From contig CAUYUJ010002080.1 of assembly GCA_963575745.1 (NCBI GenBank), positions 447,049-511,048 on the forward strand: DNA of 64,000 nt, given 5' to 3'. Positions 19,868 to 29,325 of this stretch are shown here, one piece after another (positions within the stretch are counted from its first letter, which is position 1; the number at the start of each line of letters is the position of its first letter). The notes under the pieces are model-generated. The model saw only the letters and a list, made by a program, of their open reading frames with translations. It was not told the DNA's origin and did no database searches. Position numbers and translations under genes: made by a program. This DNA comes from Prorocentrum cordatum. Its lineage: Eukaryota > Sar > Dinophyceae > Prorocentrales > Prorocentraceae.

Positions 19868-19915
19868 ATGGTGCAGTACACCCGCGGGTCTGTGGCCTGC
19901 CGTTGTCGTGTATGA
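19868..19915 (+). other. 15-codon micro-ORF overlapping the ORF2 start (ATGA)
   Basis: In the 52-bp spacer an ATG at 19868 (context CACCATGG) opens a 15-codon frame that ends in TGA at 19913-19915, overlapping the ORF2 ATG (19912-19914) as ATGA. Such an overlap is the layout used for termination-reinitiation. Whether it is translated is unknown. Confidence 0.35.
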
Positions 19916-22900
19916 GGCTACCAATACCCCCGATTTGCAGGAAGAAGTTGCCGCCGACATCGACGGCGACACAGTTCATCGAGACTTTCAATGGCTCTGG
20001 GTGGTCCACGCTACGTGAGCGGCTCACCACGACTACCAGTGTCATCGTGTGCGCCCAGGAGCTTGGCTTGTCCGAGCTCACAGCGCCCCAGTCCCTGGCC
20101 GCGGTGCGCGCCCTGGGCTGGCGATTCCTCATCAGTGAGTCGTCCTTCAACCCCGCGACGCAGAGGTGCTCGGCTGGGGTTGGAGTTTTTGTTCGTGATG
20201 GGTTTGGCTTGCGATGGACTGACCCAGCGTGCAAGGCTATTGTGCCACATCGTGCCATACAGGTTACCATTGACCTCCCTGGTTTCTCGTTCAACATCGT
20301 GTGTGCCTATTTCCACGTCAATGACGGCATGCGTGAGAAGAATCTGTCCATGCTCAGCGCGATCGGCGCCAAGATCATCCAGCCTCCGCTCACGGTCATT
20401 GCGGCAGATTGGAACAACTCACCTGCCGCCGTCGAGGCCACGGGCTTTGTGCAGAAGGTCAAGGCCGTCATCATGGCGCCTGCTGCAATCACCTGCCGTA
20501 CCAGTTCGTCTACGTCCACGATTGATTTCTTCGTTGTAGGGCATGCTCTGTCTACGCTGGCTGCCAGCATCTTTGTGGACAGCACGTGGCATGTTAGACC
20601 GCACCGTCCTGTTTTGCTTGAGCTGCGTGCTAATGCACTTCAGGTCCGTCAGTTGGTCTTTCGGCGTCACAGTCGAATCCCCACCCACCTCCCGATCGGC
20701 TGTCCTCGTCCCCCTCCCCCGTGGGCGTTGTCAGAGCGCCTCCTGCCCAAGCTGCAGTTTTTGTCTGAGCATGGCTCCTCTCAGGAGGCCTGGGCTCTCA
20801 TGAATGAAGTGTGGTCTCTCTTTGCCAATGCTGCCGAGCAGGAGCTACTTGACGTTTGCGATCTCCCCACCACCCGTGCGGGGTGGCGAGGAGCTCGCGT
20901 GCAGTCAGTCTGGGAGCCTATCGTCCATCGCCGACAGGAGCCCGATGATGGCACGCTGGTGGCTAACTGTTGGCAATGGATGTGCGGTATGCTCAGTGAG
21001 TTTTTGTCTCTCACGCGTCGTGATGATGTTGATTGGGTCTCGGGTGAAGGCGCTCACCATCTCCTGGCGGTGCGAGTTTCGCACGCGGGGGAGGGCTTGT
21101 GCGCCCGCCTGGACCGCTCGCTGGCGTCAGTACGCCTCCTGCTCACTCAATGGTCTCCGCATTTGCCTGGGGACAGCGAGTGGTGGGATACTGCTGATGC
21201 GCTCGCGGAGGAGCTCGCCACGGAATGTGATGAAGTCCAGGCGGAGCACTCCAAAGCCAGAGACCGCTCCTGGAAGGAGTGGCACATCTTGGCGCTCAGC
21301 GGCTCGGCCAGGCGCATGCATCGCCTGACCCGCATCAAGAAGCTGTGGGAGCCCACGGTCTCCTCCTCGGTCCCTGGGTCGTTTACGTCTGAGCCGTGTC
21401 AGTTAGTACAGGAGGAGACCGTGAAGCTCGGAGGTTTTTGGCATGCGGAGGTGGAGCCTCCTGAGGCGTGGATTCCCGATCGCGAGGCTCTGGACGCTCT
21501 CACGTGTGTGCAGTTGCGTGCGGCGGCTCGGACTTTCTCGGAATCCACGGCCCAAAGCCTAGACGGTTTTCACCCACGGCATGTCGAGATGCTCAGCGAC
21601 ACAGCGCTCGTGCAGCTCAGTATTATTTTCACGTGCTCGGAGCGCCTCGGCTTGTTTCCTGCCCAGCTCCTCTGGCTCCTCTTTCCACTGCTTGAGAAGC
21701 CGCAAGGCGGCTACCGCCCAATTTTGCTCGTCGCGTCCTTTGTGCGAGTGTGGGAAAAGGCACGCCGCCCTCTTGTGGAGCCCTTCCTGGAAGCGTCCTC
21801 CCGCAAGTACTGGTCCTTTGGAAAAGGCAGGGGAGCTGAGGAGGCAGTGTGGCTTGCGGCGGTCCGCGCTGAACGTGGCCAGGCTATCGACCAAGAGACG
21901 GCGGGGTTTCTGTGGGATGGCCTCAAGTTCTATGAGTCGTTTAACTTGGAGCTCCTGCGTGATCGTGCGCTGGCGTGCGGGCTCCCGCGGCCCCTAGTCA
22001 AGGTCCTGTTCAACTTCTGGAGGGGGCCCCGCCTGGTTCGACTGGGAGCCCATCACTGTCCTCTTGTGCAGTTTGCCCGCTCTGGGTTGCCAGCTGGCGA
22101 CGTGTTCAATGACGCCTTCGTGCAGATCTACCTCCTCGGGGCCCTAGATGGTTTCGTGGCGCGGCACCCCCGCTTGGACCTCGGCGTGTACGTTGATGAC
22201 GACTGCGTTTCCATGACGGGCCCCCGACAAGACCTCGTACCAGCCCTCGTGGAGGCCGCCCAGGACCTCGTCACCGTTTATAGGGAGGAGCTCCAGGTTG
22301 GCCTCGCCCACGACAAGGCGGTGGTCTTTGGGTCTTCCCATGATGTCGTTCGTGACCTCGATCGACGGCTTGCTCGTATCGGTGCTCGCTCAGCGGCTGC
22401 TACGACCTCTGCCACTGCGCTCGGTGCTGACTTTGCTCCTGCTCGTCCTCGTGCTGCGCCTGGCGCTACGTGTCGGATGAAGAAACGGTTTCGAGCTATG
22501 AAGAGACGTGTTGGCTTCCTGCGTTCGCTACGACGACGGCTCTCTGTTGGCAAGGCCAGACTTCACAAGATATATATATCTGGAGTGCGCCCTGCGACTA
22601 CGTACGGCTCCCTCGTCACTGGCATGACGGAGAGAGAGTTGTTGGTTTTACGACGTGCCCTCGTCCCGTTCCGAGGAGGCTCGCTACCCGCTCGTATGCT
22701 CCTGTATGATGACCCAGCGTGGAAGGTAGCAGTGGCGCCCGTCATTCAATATTCCAAGGCAGTATGGAACTCAATTGTGCATCCTGATCGTGTTGTGCTC
22801 TCGTGGAGGTTCTTGCAGAAGACGTGGGATGCTGTAGCCGCGAAGTCTCCAGTCTTGCAGCAGTCGCAGTGGAATAAGAGTGCAGGCCCCATTCACCGTG

Positions 22901-24642
22901 CCATGTTGTGTTTGCATCGCCTAGGATGGAAGTTCACCAACTTTAAGACCTTCTTCGATGACAACCAGATAGAGCATGATTTGTTTTTCACCTCTCCTGC
23001 CTTGCTTGCCAAGCAGTTGCATGCTAGTATTCTTCGCCATCATGGCCGTTGCTTTGCTGCCACTCTAACGCAGGGGCAGGGGCAGGAGGTTGCCGCAGAT
23101 TTGATTGTCCAAGCTGTCCGTTCTAAGAAATTCTCGGCGCTGCAAAAGCATGTTGTAGCCTCCGTCTTTGCTGGGGGCATGTGGACCGAGGACCGCCTTG
23201 TGCAGCATGGCTTTGAATCAACAGGTCTATGCCCCTTGTGCTCCCAGCCAGATTCAATTCATCATCGTCTCTGGTGCTGCCCTGCTGTGGCCGCCGCTAG
23301 GGATGAGGCGACGTCGGCAGAGATTGCAGCTGATGCGCGCGAGGAGCCCGGAGATCTCCTGTGGTCCAGGCTCCTGGTGTTCCAACCTCGCCCCGACGAG
23401 TTCCCTCCTCCCTCCTCTGAGTTGTTCCCTGTCTTCCAGGATGCCCAGGGCAACCCTGTGTCCCAGGAGACCTTCCAGGAGCTCAGCGCGGGATGTGATG
23501 TTTGTGTTGACGGCAGTGCAACTCGAACTGAATTCGCCCGTCTCAATCGAGCGGCTTATGCCGCGGTCTTTCTGGAGAATTCTGAGCAGTGCGAAGTCCG
23601 ATGTAGGATGCAGGGTGTGGTGTGGGAGTCCTTACCCCAGACGGCGCCGTCCGCCGAACACCTTGCCCTAGCTATGCTTTCCATCTTCCAACGGGGCCCA
23701 GGGACCACGAGGCCGTTTTCCGATTGTTTGGGCGCTGTGCGCTTGACTCAAAAGCCTGCCCCCGCCCAGCTTAACGGTTCCCGAGTTTTTGCTGGTCTGC
23801 GCCGTGGTGCGCTCCAGCATCCAGGGCACGCACACATCGGGCACGTTAGTCATACCCGTGCCCATCGCTCTGAAGAAGCCATCTCCGCGCTCCCACCTGA
23901 TGAGGAAAGGATCGCGCGTGGCAACCAGATGGCCGATTTGTTAGCCAAGGATGCCCTTTCCCTCCACCCCCGTGCCCCTCCCGCCACCTCGGAGTTGCAT
24001 GGGCTTATGGTCAAACGCCTCCGCGCCGCCATTCGTGTGGCGGCGGCGGTCCTTCCCGCTTTCCCGCTCCCATCCTTTAAGAAGATCAAGGTGCCGAGCA
24101 TAACGCGTGTTGTGTCGTGGCACGAGTGGTGTCGTGTGGGGAGTTGGAAGTTGCGTTGTGCTCGGTGCCTTGGGGCTTGCCCTGAGCAGGACGAGCGACC
24201 CCTCAATCAGTGCCCAGGCCCCCCTCCGCTCCTTGTAAAGTTGCGTGAGTGTGAAGGGGTGGGCGGCCACGTCCTGAGGGCGTGCTGGACGGCACGCGAT
24301 CAGGTCCTAGTGTATTGCTGTAAATGCGGGGCCTATGCAGAGGAGAGGTCGAGTGGCGCCCTCTTCAAGACTTGTCGCCCTGCCTTGACGCCCCAGCGGG
24401 CGTATGATCGACGGCGCCTGGAGGCTGGGCTTCACCCGCACTCGCGTCGGCGTGAGGAGACCCTCCAGGCGCCGACCCCTCTCGAGTCCGACCTCATTCG
24501 GCGGTTGGTGGGTGGGACGGCTGGGTGGGCGGACGTCTCCTCCTCCTCCTCCGTCACTGCTGCCATCATTCGGAATCCTCGAATGGATGCGCTCGTGGCC
24601 CGTTTGCAGGCCAAGTTTTGGCAGTCGTCTTCGGGCTCGTAA
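19912..24642 (+). CDS. LINE ORF2: endonuclease / reverse transcriptase / RNase H
   Basis: 1576 residues from the ATG at 19912. The frame is also open upstream through ORF1, but only as a shadow. Endonuclease (APE-like), about residues 30-235: QE at 49-50, ADWN at 165-168 in place of GDxN, I-D-F-F with Asp205, and R-P-H-R with His231. Reverse transcriptase, about 480-870: SLDGFHPRHVE, YRPILL, motif A with Asp669 (FLWDGLKFYESF), an altered motif B (SGLPAGDVFND), and catalytic YVDD at 760-763. Residues about 1107-1125 form a Cys/His motif (CPLC, then IHHRLWCC). RNase H, about 1195-1350: Asp1200 (VDGSA), Glu1249 (SAEHLA), Asp1271, the His1318 region (THTRAHR in its general form) and GNQMAD with Asp1342. 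A C-terminal Cys-rich part follows (CARC at 1416-1419, CCKCG at 1469-1473). All catalytic residues are present. It would nick target DNA, copy element RNA at the nick and degrade the RNA strand. Confidence 0.9.
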   Translation: MRLPIPPICRKKLPPTSTATQFIETFNGSGWSTLRERLTTTTSVIVCAQELGLSELTAPQSLAAVRALGWRFLISESSFNPATQRCSAGVGVFVRDGFGLRWTDPACKAIVPHRAIQVTIDLPGFSFNIVCAYFHVNDGMREKNLSMLSAIGAKIIQPPLTVIAADWNNSPAAVEATGFVQKVKAVIMAPAAITCRTSSSTSTIDFFVVGHALSTLAASIFVDSTWHVRPHRPVLLELRANALQVRQLVFRRHSRIPTHLPIGCPRPPPPWALSERLLPKLQFLSEHGSSQEAWALMNEVWSLFANAAEQELLDVCDLPTTRAGWRGARVQSVWEPIVHRRQEPDDGTLVANCWQWMCGMLSEFLSLTRRDDVDWVSGEGAHHLLAVRVSHAGEGLCARLDRSLASVRLLLTQWSPHLPGDSEWWDTADALAEELATECDEVQAEHSKARDRSWKEWHILALSGSARRMHRLTRIKKLWEPTVSSSVPGSFTSEPCQLVQEETVKLGGFWHAEVEPPEAWIPDREALDALTCVQLRAAARTFSESTAQSLDGFHPRHVEMLSDTALVQLSIIFTCSERLGLFPAQLLWLLFPLLEKPQGGYRPILLVASFVRVWEKARRPLVEPFLEASSRKYWSFGKGRGAEEAVWLAAVRAERGQAIDQETAGFLWDGLKFYESFNLELLRDRALACGLPRPLVKVLFNFWRGPRLVRLGAHHCPLVQFARSGLPAGDVFNDAFVQIYLLGALDGFVARHPRLDLGVYVDDDCVSMTGPRQDLVPALVEAAQDLVTVYREELQVGLAHDKAVVFGSSHDVVRDLDRRLARIGARSAAATTSATALGADFAPARPRAAPGATCRMKKRFRAMKRRVGFLRSLRRRLSVGKARLHKIYISGVRPATTYGSLVTGMTERELLVLRRALVPFRGGSLPARMLLYDDPAWKVAVAPVIQYSKAVWNSIVHPDRVVLSWRFLQKTWDAVAAKSPVLQQSQWNKSAGPIHRAMLCLHRLGWKFTNFKTFFDDNQIEHDLFFTSPALLAKQLHASILRHHGRCFAATLTQGQGQEVAADLIVQAVRSKKFSALQKHVVASVFAGGMWTEDRLVQHGFESTGLCPLCSQPDSIHHRLWCCPAVAAARDEATSAEIAADAREEPGDLLWSRLLVFQPRPDEFPPPSSELFPVFQDAQGNPVSQETFQELSAGCDVCVDGSATRTEFARLNRAAYAAVFLENSEQCEVRCRMQGVVWESLPQTAPSAEHLALAMLSIFQRGPGTTRPFSDCLGAVRLTQKPAPAQLNGSRVFAGLRRGALQHPGHAHIGHVSHTRAHRSEEAISALPPDEERIARGNQMADLLAKDALSLHPRAPPATSELHGLMVKRLRAAIRVAAAVLPAFPLPSFKKIKVPSITRVVSWHEWCRVGSWKLRCARCLGACPEQDERPLNQCPGPPPLLVKLRECEGVGGHVLRACWTARDQVLVYCCKCGAYAEERSSGALFKTCRPALTPQRAYDRRRLEAGLHPHSRRREETLQAPTPLESDLIRRLVGGTAGWADVSSSSSVTAAIIRNPRMDALVARLQAKFWQSSSGS

Positions 24643-24760
24643 GCCCTGCTCGGCGCGGGTCGGATTCGAGTTTTGCCGCCTTTTTGGCGTGTCGGATCCG
24701 TTCCTCCGTGTCGTGTAGGCCGCCCGTCGCCGTACCGTTGACGTTCCTTCTTGTTTGGGT
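24643..24760 (+). other. LINE 3' UTR
   Basis: 118 bp between the ORF2 stop and the TCC tract, with no poly-A and no obvious stem-loop other than short GC-rich pairs. Confidence 0.55.
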
Positions 24761-24790
24761 CCTCCTCCTCCTCCTCCTCCTCCTCCTCCT
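24761..24790 (+). repeat. (TCC)n tract on the 3' side of the LINE
   Basis: About ten TCC units directly after the LINE 3' UTR, in the same orientation as the 5' tract. Confidence 0.95.
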
Positions 24791-25598
24791 AAGCGCGCGG
24801 GCAAGGGCAGGCGTCGGAAGGTCAAGGGCCCCGCCTCGACCACTCGGGCCGCCGTGCTCGACGCGCGGCGGGGGCCCAGAGAGGCCTTTGCGTGGCAGCA
24901 CCGCGCCGTGAGTGCAACTGCGGAGGATTGGTCTCTTCCTGCATCTACCGAGCAAGGCAGTGGTCCCAGCGATTCCGAGGCGCTTGAGCTCCTGGACGGT
25001 GTGCGCTTCGACCTGAGGGCGCAGTTGTGGGAGGCGGCCTCTCAGCACGAAGCGGGCTCTGACTTTCATGGAGAGGGCGGCATCCCTTGCGCGAGCTGGA
25101 GCGTTTCGCTGAGGGTTGCCCGCTCAGCGAGCGCGGCCAGGCGACGGCCGCGGCGGCGATCGTTAGTGTCTCCCCCCGCGGGGTTCGCATCCTGCTGTTC
25201 TATCCTGGAAAGTCTTGATGCTCAAACCGCGTTGTTGGTCCCTGCACTACCACAACCACGGATCGCGCCCGATACTTCTCACAGTACATTCAGGAATCGC
25301 TATTTCGGCACAGATTTCCTCCCAATTAATTCAGAAGAGCGCTCTCGCCTGATAACGATGTCACCGCGCCAGTAGGTATCCTTCGGGATCTCCAGAGGAG
25401 CAGCTCTGGGCAAGAGGCGCCCCGGGACCTTCGCGCATCGGGCCTGGCTCTGCGAGGCAGACTGCGATCGCGGGGATTGCGCAGAGAGCTGCTGCCCAGT
25501 CCGTCGGGCATTGGCGGGCGCCGAGGCCCCCCCTGGCCAGCGGCTCAGCGGCGCGGCCCCGTCCGAGCTGGCCCGCCCGCTTTTGTTGTCAGAGCGGG
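24791..25598 (+). other. no gene recognised
   Basis: After the TCC tract a frame starting AKRAGKGRRRKVKG stays open for about 190 residues and may once have continued from the other side of the LINE. No domain is identifiable. It could be a gene interrupted by the LINE, or chance. Confidence 0.3.
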
Positions 25599-26189
25599 GT
25601 GCTTGGTTCGTTTCCGCGCGCGAGCGTTCGCCCAATGATTGCAGCGTCGCAAGCGCAGTCGCAGCGATCTTCGGCGACGGATCGTGCGGGCGCCCTCCCC
25701 AACCCTCGCCGCCGGCGATGCGGCGCAGGAGCTGTCGCCATTCAGCAGCAGGGTGACGTGTTCGAAGTTCTCGGAGAAGTTGCGGCGGGCATCGTTGGCC
25801 GCAGTCAGACGGCCCCGATAACCCAGCTCACCGCTGACTCTTTGGCCTTGAATACGTACGTGGGCCCTATCCATTTCGTGGCGGACCACGGGCCATTTTT
25901 CGCGGGGCGAGAGCGGGAGGGGCCCAGGCTTGCGATGGGCGCAGCGGGGATTTTTGGCTGCGCACCAGAAGGGTTCTGGAGAGCCGTGGCGGAGGCAAGG
26001 TCACAGTCGATATTGGGTTCCTCCCAGGTGGATCCTGGCGTTCCTAATCTAACGCCCCGGGAGCGTTTCTCGGTTGCTGGCAACGCTGCGGCCGACGCCG
26101 TCGCGGGTGAAGCAGTCGAACTCAATTGGGAGTTTGGTCTGGCCGCGGACGCTTCCTCGACCGACCGACCGTTGGGATATGATCGCTGA
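25599..26189 (+). pseudogene. LINE RNase H remnant (open but partial)
   Basis: One frame of 196 codons. From about residue 40 it reads GAGAVAIQQQGDVFEVLGEV, then QTAPITQLTADSLAL, then GPIHFVADHGPFF, then GFWRAVAEA, then PRERFSVAGNAAADAVAG. This is the order of an RNase H1-like domain: QTxP before the Glu helix (here Asp in TADSLAL), a beta strand ending in Asp (VADH), and the C-terminal gNxxAD helix. The first catalytic Asp is missing and the Glu is replaced, so it is probably inactive. No RT lies upstream, so it is an orphan piece of a LINE ORF2 from a family distinct from the intact element. Confidence 0.6.
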
Positions 26190-26730
26190 CCTGGCCAGGA
26201 GGGGGCCCCGCAGGGCTTTAGCGGGTGCTGCGGCGACCGATCCGATCAAGCCCGAGGACTCTTTGAAACCCCCAAGCACCATGTCACGCAGTTTGACAAA
26301 CGCTTCAGGTGTTCAGGAGGTCTGGAGTGATGTGTTTCGGAGTGCGTTTAGGAAGGGGCCCTGAAGTCCTGAAGTGGTCTCAAGATGTTGTCGCTTCGGT
26401 TCCGGGACCCTTTGGTTGTCTACGGTGTGACCCTCAGCGAGTCCCGCCGCCTCGGCTTCTGGGACCGTTCTGGCATACCGCTTCTGCGGGCGTCCGGCAG
26501 CTTGGTGTTGCGCGTTCTAACCCTCTCCGGTAGGGCCGCGGGAACCTCGCCCGCATCTCGGGAGGCAGATGTCACAGCTACGCGGGCCCTCCCAGGACGG
26601 ACATGACCGCTGGGGTTGATCGAGAAGTTGCGACGGCTAAAGCCCACGCGTCGGCCAGCCCTGTGGCTGGCTAGCTCCCCGCCCTCCTCCCTCCTCTCTT
26701 CCCTGCTCGCTGTGCTGCGCAGCTGCTCCA
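26190..26730 (+). other. probable decayed LINE 3' sequence, no motif
   Basis: Follows the RNase H remnant in the same orientation. Frame fragments read like ORF but no conserved motif is certain. Confidence 0.3.
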
Positions 26731-26732
26731 AA

Positions 26733-26807
26733 TGCTCCTCCTCCTCCTCCTCCTCCTCCTCCTCCTCCTCCTCCTCCTCCTCCTCCTCCTCCTCCTCCTC
26801 CTCCTCC
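26733..26807 (+). repeat. (TCC)n microsatellite
   Basis: About 25 pure TCC units. Confidence 0.95.
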
Positions 26808-26867
26808 GCTTCCCCGCGGGGACAGCAAATGAGAGGTCGTCGCCGCCGTCGTCGGCGGCGGAGGCCC

Positions 26868-27190
26868 GCATTGCCCCCCCCCCGCGGAGTGGGCCGCGAG
26901 GCCGCCGAGGGCAGGCTGCTGTCCGCGGCCGTGCGGGAGGCCCGCGGGCTGATATTCGGCGCGCTGCCGGCGGACAGCCTGAGGGCGGTCGTGCTCGTGG
27001 GCGAGGACGAGGAGCGGGGGGGGGCCAAGCGTGCCATCAGGAGGAGGAGGAGGAGGAGGAGGAGGAGGAGGAGGAGGAGGAGGGCGGTCGTGCTCGTGGG
27101 CGAGGACGAGGAGCGGGGGGTGGCCGAGCGTGCCATCAGGAGGAGAAGGAGGAGGAGGAGGAGGAGGAGGAGGAGGAGGAGGAGGAGGAG
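26868..27190 (+). other. possible exon carrying AGG expansions and an internal duplication
   Basis: One frame reads GREAAEGRLLSAAVREARGL and then IFGALPADSLRAVVLVGEDE, well-balanced protein-like sequence. It runs into an (AGG)n tract (27036-27080). The segment encoding RAVVLVGEDEERG is then repeated (26983-27050 and 27080-27145, about 97 bp apart) and followed by a second (AGG)n tract (27136-27190). This looks like a coding piece duplicated together with its microsatellite. No family is recognised. Confidence 0.3.
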
Positions 27191-27640
27191 GTGGGTAGCG
27201 GGGTGGCGCCCTCCTCTCCCCTCCTTCCCTTTTGTCAGGGTCGTGGTCGTCTTTCTCTCTCTCTCTTTCTGTCGGCGGCCGCCCTTTCTCTCTGTCTCAC
27301 CGTTGCATGTCGTCCACCGCGGATCATCCTCATCGGGAGTATGAACAGAACAGGAGGAGGAGGAGGAGGACCAGTGGAAAGCCAAGAGTCACCAACGATG
27401 TTGGGACAAACCCTCTCCCTCCAAGTTCCGCTCCCTCCCCATGGGCCCCTGCAACGGATCTTTTCAATCGAGGGAATTGCCCCGTTGGAAGACAACCGTT
27501 GGAAGTCCTTGCAGCACGCCAAAAAAAATGTTCTCGGCATTCAACGCCACAGATCAACCTGATTCTTGCGTCTTGACGACCTTGAATCGCGCCAGAACAC
27601 CATTCCTGAGACTTCACACAGCGAATCAACGTTACTGTTG
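27191..27640 (+). other. no gene recognised
   Basis: Contains short CT and GGA runs (27250-27270, 27352-27370). Otherwise unassigned. Confidence 0.35.
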
Positions 27641-27853
27641 CGCCCTCATAATCCTGAATCCGATGCTGATCATGGGAATCCGTGAAGCTCTTGCAACTGT
27701 TGAGAACCAACAATGCGCGCGGAGCTAAGGCGAGAACCACAGTTTGAAAAAGGAGCCGCCCTCAATCTGCGAAGCTTCTGCAACTGTTTAAAGCGAATGT
27801 GTGCGGCGATCCACATTTTGAAAACCACCCGCCCTCAATCCGTGAAACTTGCA
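27640..27853 (+). repeat. ~85-bp tandem repeats, left part
   Basis: Units with AAGCGAATGTGTGCGGCG, then ACATTTTGAAAACCACC and CGCCCTCAATCCGTGAA. The same units continue after the composite repeat at 28820-28985. Confidence 0.75.
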
Positions 27854-28819
27854 ATCCGCAAGGGTTTCGCCCCCTGCCGCCGGCCCCCTCTCTCGGAGAA
27901 TGGGCCATGGAAGAGCGAGTTCATGAGGCTTTGGCTTCGCCGTGAAGCAGTGTCGGGACCTGTTTGTTTTTCGACCCTGACCATACGGATCTGCATGAGA
28001 GGTGCCGCCGAATTTCAGAAATGTGGCAAATCCAATGTGTTTTTGTACCCTGACCCGAAGGATCTGCGTGAGGGGTGCCGCCGAATTTCAGAAATGTGGC
28101 AAATCCCATGTGTTTTTGTATCCTGACCCTGGGGTGCCACGGAATTTTAGAAATGTGGCAAATCCCATGTGTCTTTTGACCCTGATCCTACGGATCTGCG
28201 TGAGGGGTGCCACCGAATTTCAGAAATGTTGCAAATCCCATTTGTTTTTGGACCCTGACCCCGCCGACATGCGTGAGGGATGCCACCGAATTTCAAAAAT
28301 GTGGCAAATCCCATGTGTTTTTGTACCCTGACCCTGCCCATATGCTTGAGGGGTGCCACGGAATTTTAGAAACGTTGCAAATCCCATTTGTTTTTGGACC
28401 CTGATCCTACGGATCTGCATGAGGGGTGCTTGGAAATTTTAGAAATGTGGCAAATCCTATGCGTTTTTTGGACCCTGACCCTGCCGATTTGCGTGAGGGG
28501 TGCCACGGAATGTTAGAAATGTGGCACATCCTTTTTGTTTTTGGACCCTGACCCCGCCGATCCGCGTGAGGGGTGCCAATTTTTACCCACCCCAGCAATT
28601 CAGAGCATACGATTTCTCCGTGGTAAGAAGCCCCTTTCGGGCCTCCCCCCTTCGCGCGGTCCATCAACAAGGAGCATAAAGCAGCAAGAAGTCAACAAGG
28701 AACAGTAAGCAGCAAGAAGCAGAACTGTAACAGTGGAAATTGGAAGCTGCAACTGGCACAGGAAACTGCAAATTCCCGGCCTACAGCCTGGTGGCCCCAC
28801 AAGGGGGCCGGCGGATTTA
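27854..28819 (+). mobile_element. composite repeat, copy C (73-bp-unit element)
   Basis: Same left flank, 73-bp array and right flank as copy A (2845-4028). AATCCGC at the left end and GCGGATT at the right end are inverted, a possible 7-bp terminal repeat. It interrupts the 85-bp tandem array, which points to insertion as a unit. No coding capacity. Confidence 0.75.
27970..28575 (+). repeat. ~73-bp tandem repeat array C
   Basis: About eight or nine diverged units of the same 73-bp repeat, several with CTACGGATCT in place of CCGCCGATCT and one truncated near 28130. Confidence 0.95.
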
Positions 28820-29090
28820 GTAATACGAATGTGCGCGGCGTTGAGGTGACAACCAAATTTTGAAAACCACCCGCCCTCAATCCGTGAAGCGCCTGCACAT
28901 GTTTGAAACGAATGTGCACGGCGCTAAGGCGAGAGCCACATTTTGAAAACCACCCGCCCTCCATGTGTTAAACCCTTGTCATGTTTAAAGCTTCAGGGTC
29001 ATAAATGGTGAGGAAGTCAGGCGAAACGCCCGGTCCGCCCTGAAAACTCGCCTTGGGGTGCGACAGGGATAAGTTCTTTATAAGGAAAAG
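28820..29090 (+). repeat. ~85-bp repeats, right part, and a segment shared with 37.27 kb
   Basis: 28820-28985 continues the AATGTGCGCGGCG / TTTTGAAAACCACCCGCC units. 28985-29090 (GAGGAAGTCAGGCGAAACGC, later TTCTTTATAAGGAA) is similar to 37270-37382 (GAGGAAATCTCAGGCGAAAC, later TTCTTTATGAGGAA), a dispersed repeat. Confidence 0.7.
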
Positions 29091-29092
29091 GA

Positions 29093-29147
29093 ATGGAGGG
29101 AGGAGGAGGAGGAGGAGGAGGAGGAGGAGGAGGAGGAGGAGGAGGAG
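29093..29147 (+). repeat. (GGA)n microsatellite
   Basis: About eighteen GGA units. Confidence 0.95.
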
Positions 29148-29325
29148 AGAGTCAAGCTAGGTGCGCTCGCGTCATATCTGGCGTCCTACCCCTCCCTCCC
29201 ATCCCTTACCATGGCGCTGATTTTCTCTATACGCGGACGCGTGTCGTAGCAGACCTGTTGCTCCGCGCGCGCGCGTGCGTAGTGGGTGGTGGTGCGCGTG
29301 CGTGCGTGCGTGCGTGTGTGCGTGG

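Larger units (their letters stand above)
18687..24760 (+). mobile_element. full-length LINE (non-LTR retrotransposon), two intact ORFs
   Basis: About 6.07 kb: a short 5' UTR (about 110 bp), ORF1 (18798-19859), a 52-bp spacer, ORF2 (19912-24642) and a 3' UTR of about 118 bp with no poly-A. Both ORFs are free of stops and frameshifts, unlike every other LINE piece in the window, so the copy is young or under constraint. It lies between (TCC)n tracts at 18626-18686 and 24761-24790. Either it inserts into TCC microsatellites, or it carries a TCC-type 3' tail and landed next to one. No target-site duplication can be defined in such flanks. The 3' limit assumes that the element stops at the second tract. 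Confidence 0.85.

Noticed and set aside
18721-19911. Upstream extension of the ORF2 frame through ORF1, making one 1973-codon frame
   Set aside because: Residues before the ATG at 19912 are a Ser/Arg/Pro-rich shadow of ORF1 in another frame, while ORF1 itself carries the zinc motif and coiled coil. A frameshift fusion cannot be excluded but has no supporting slippery site.
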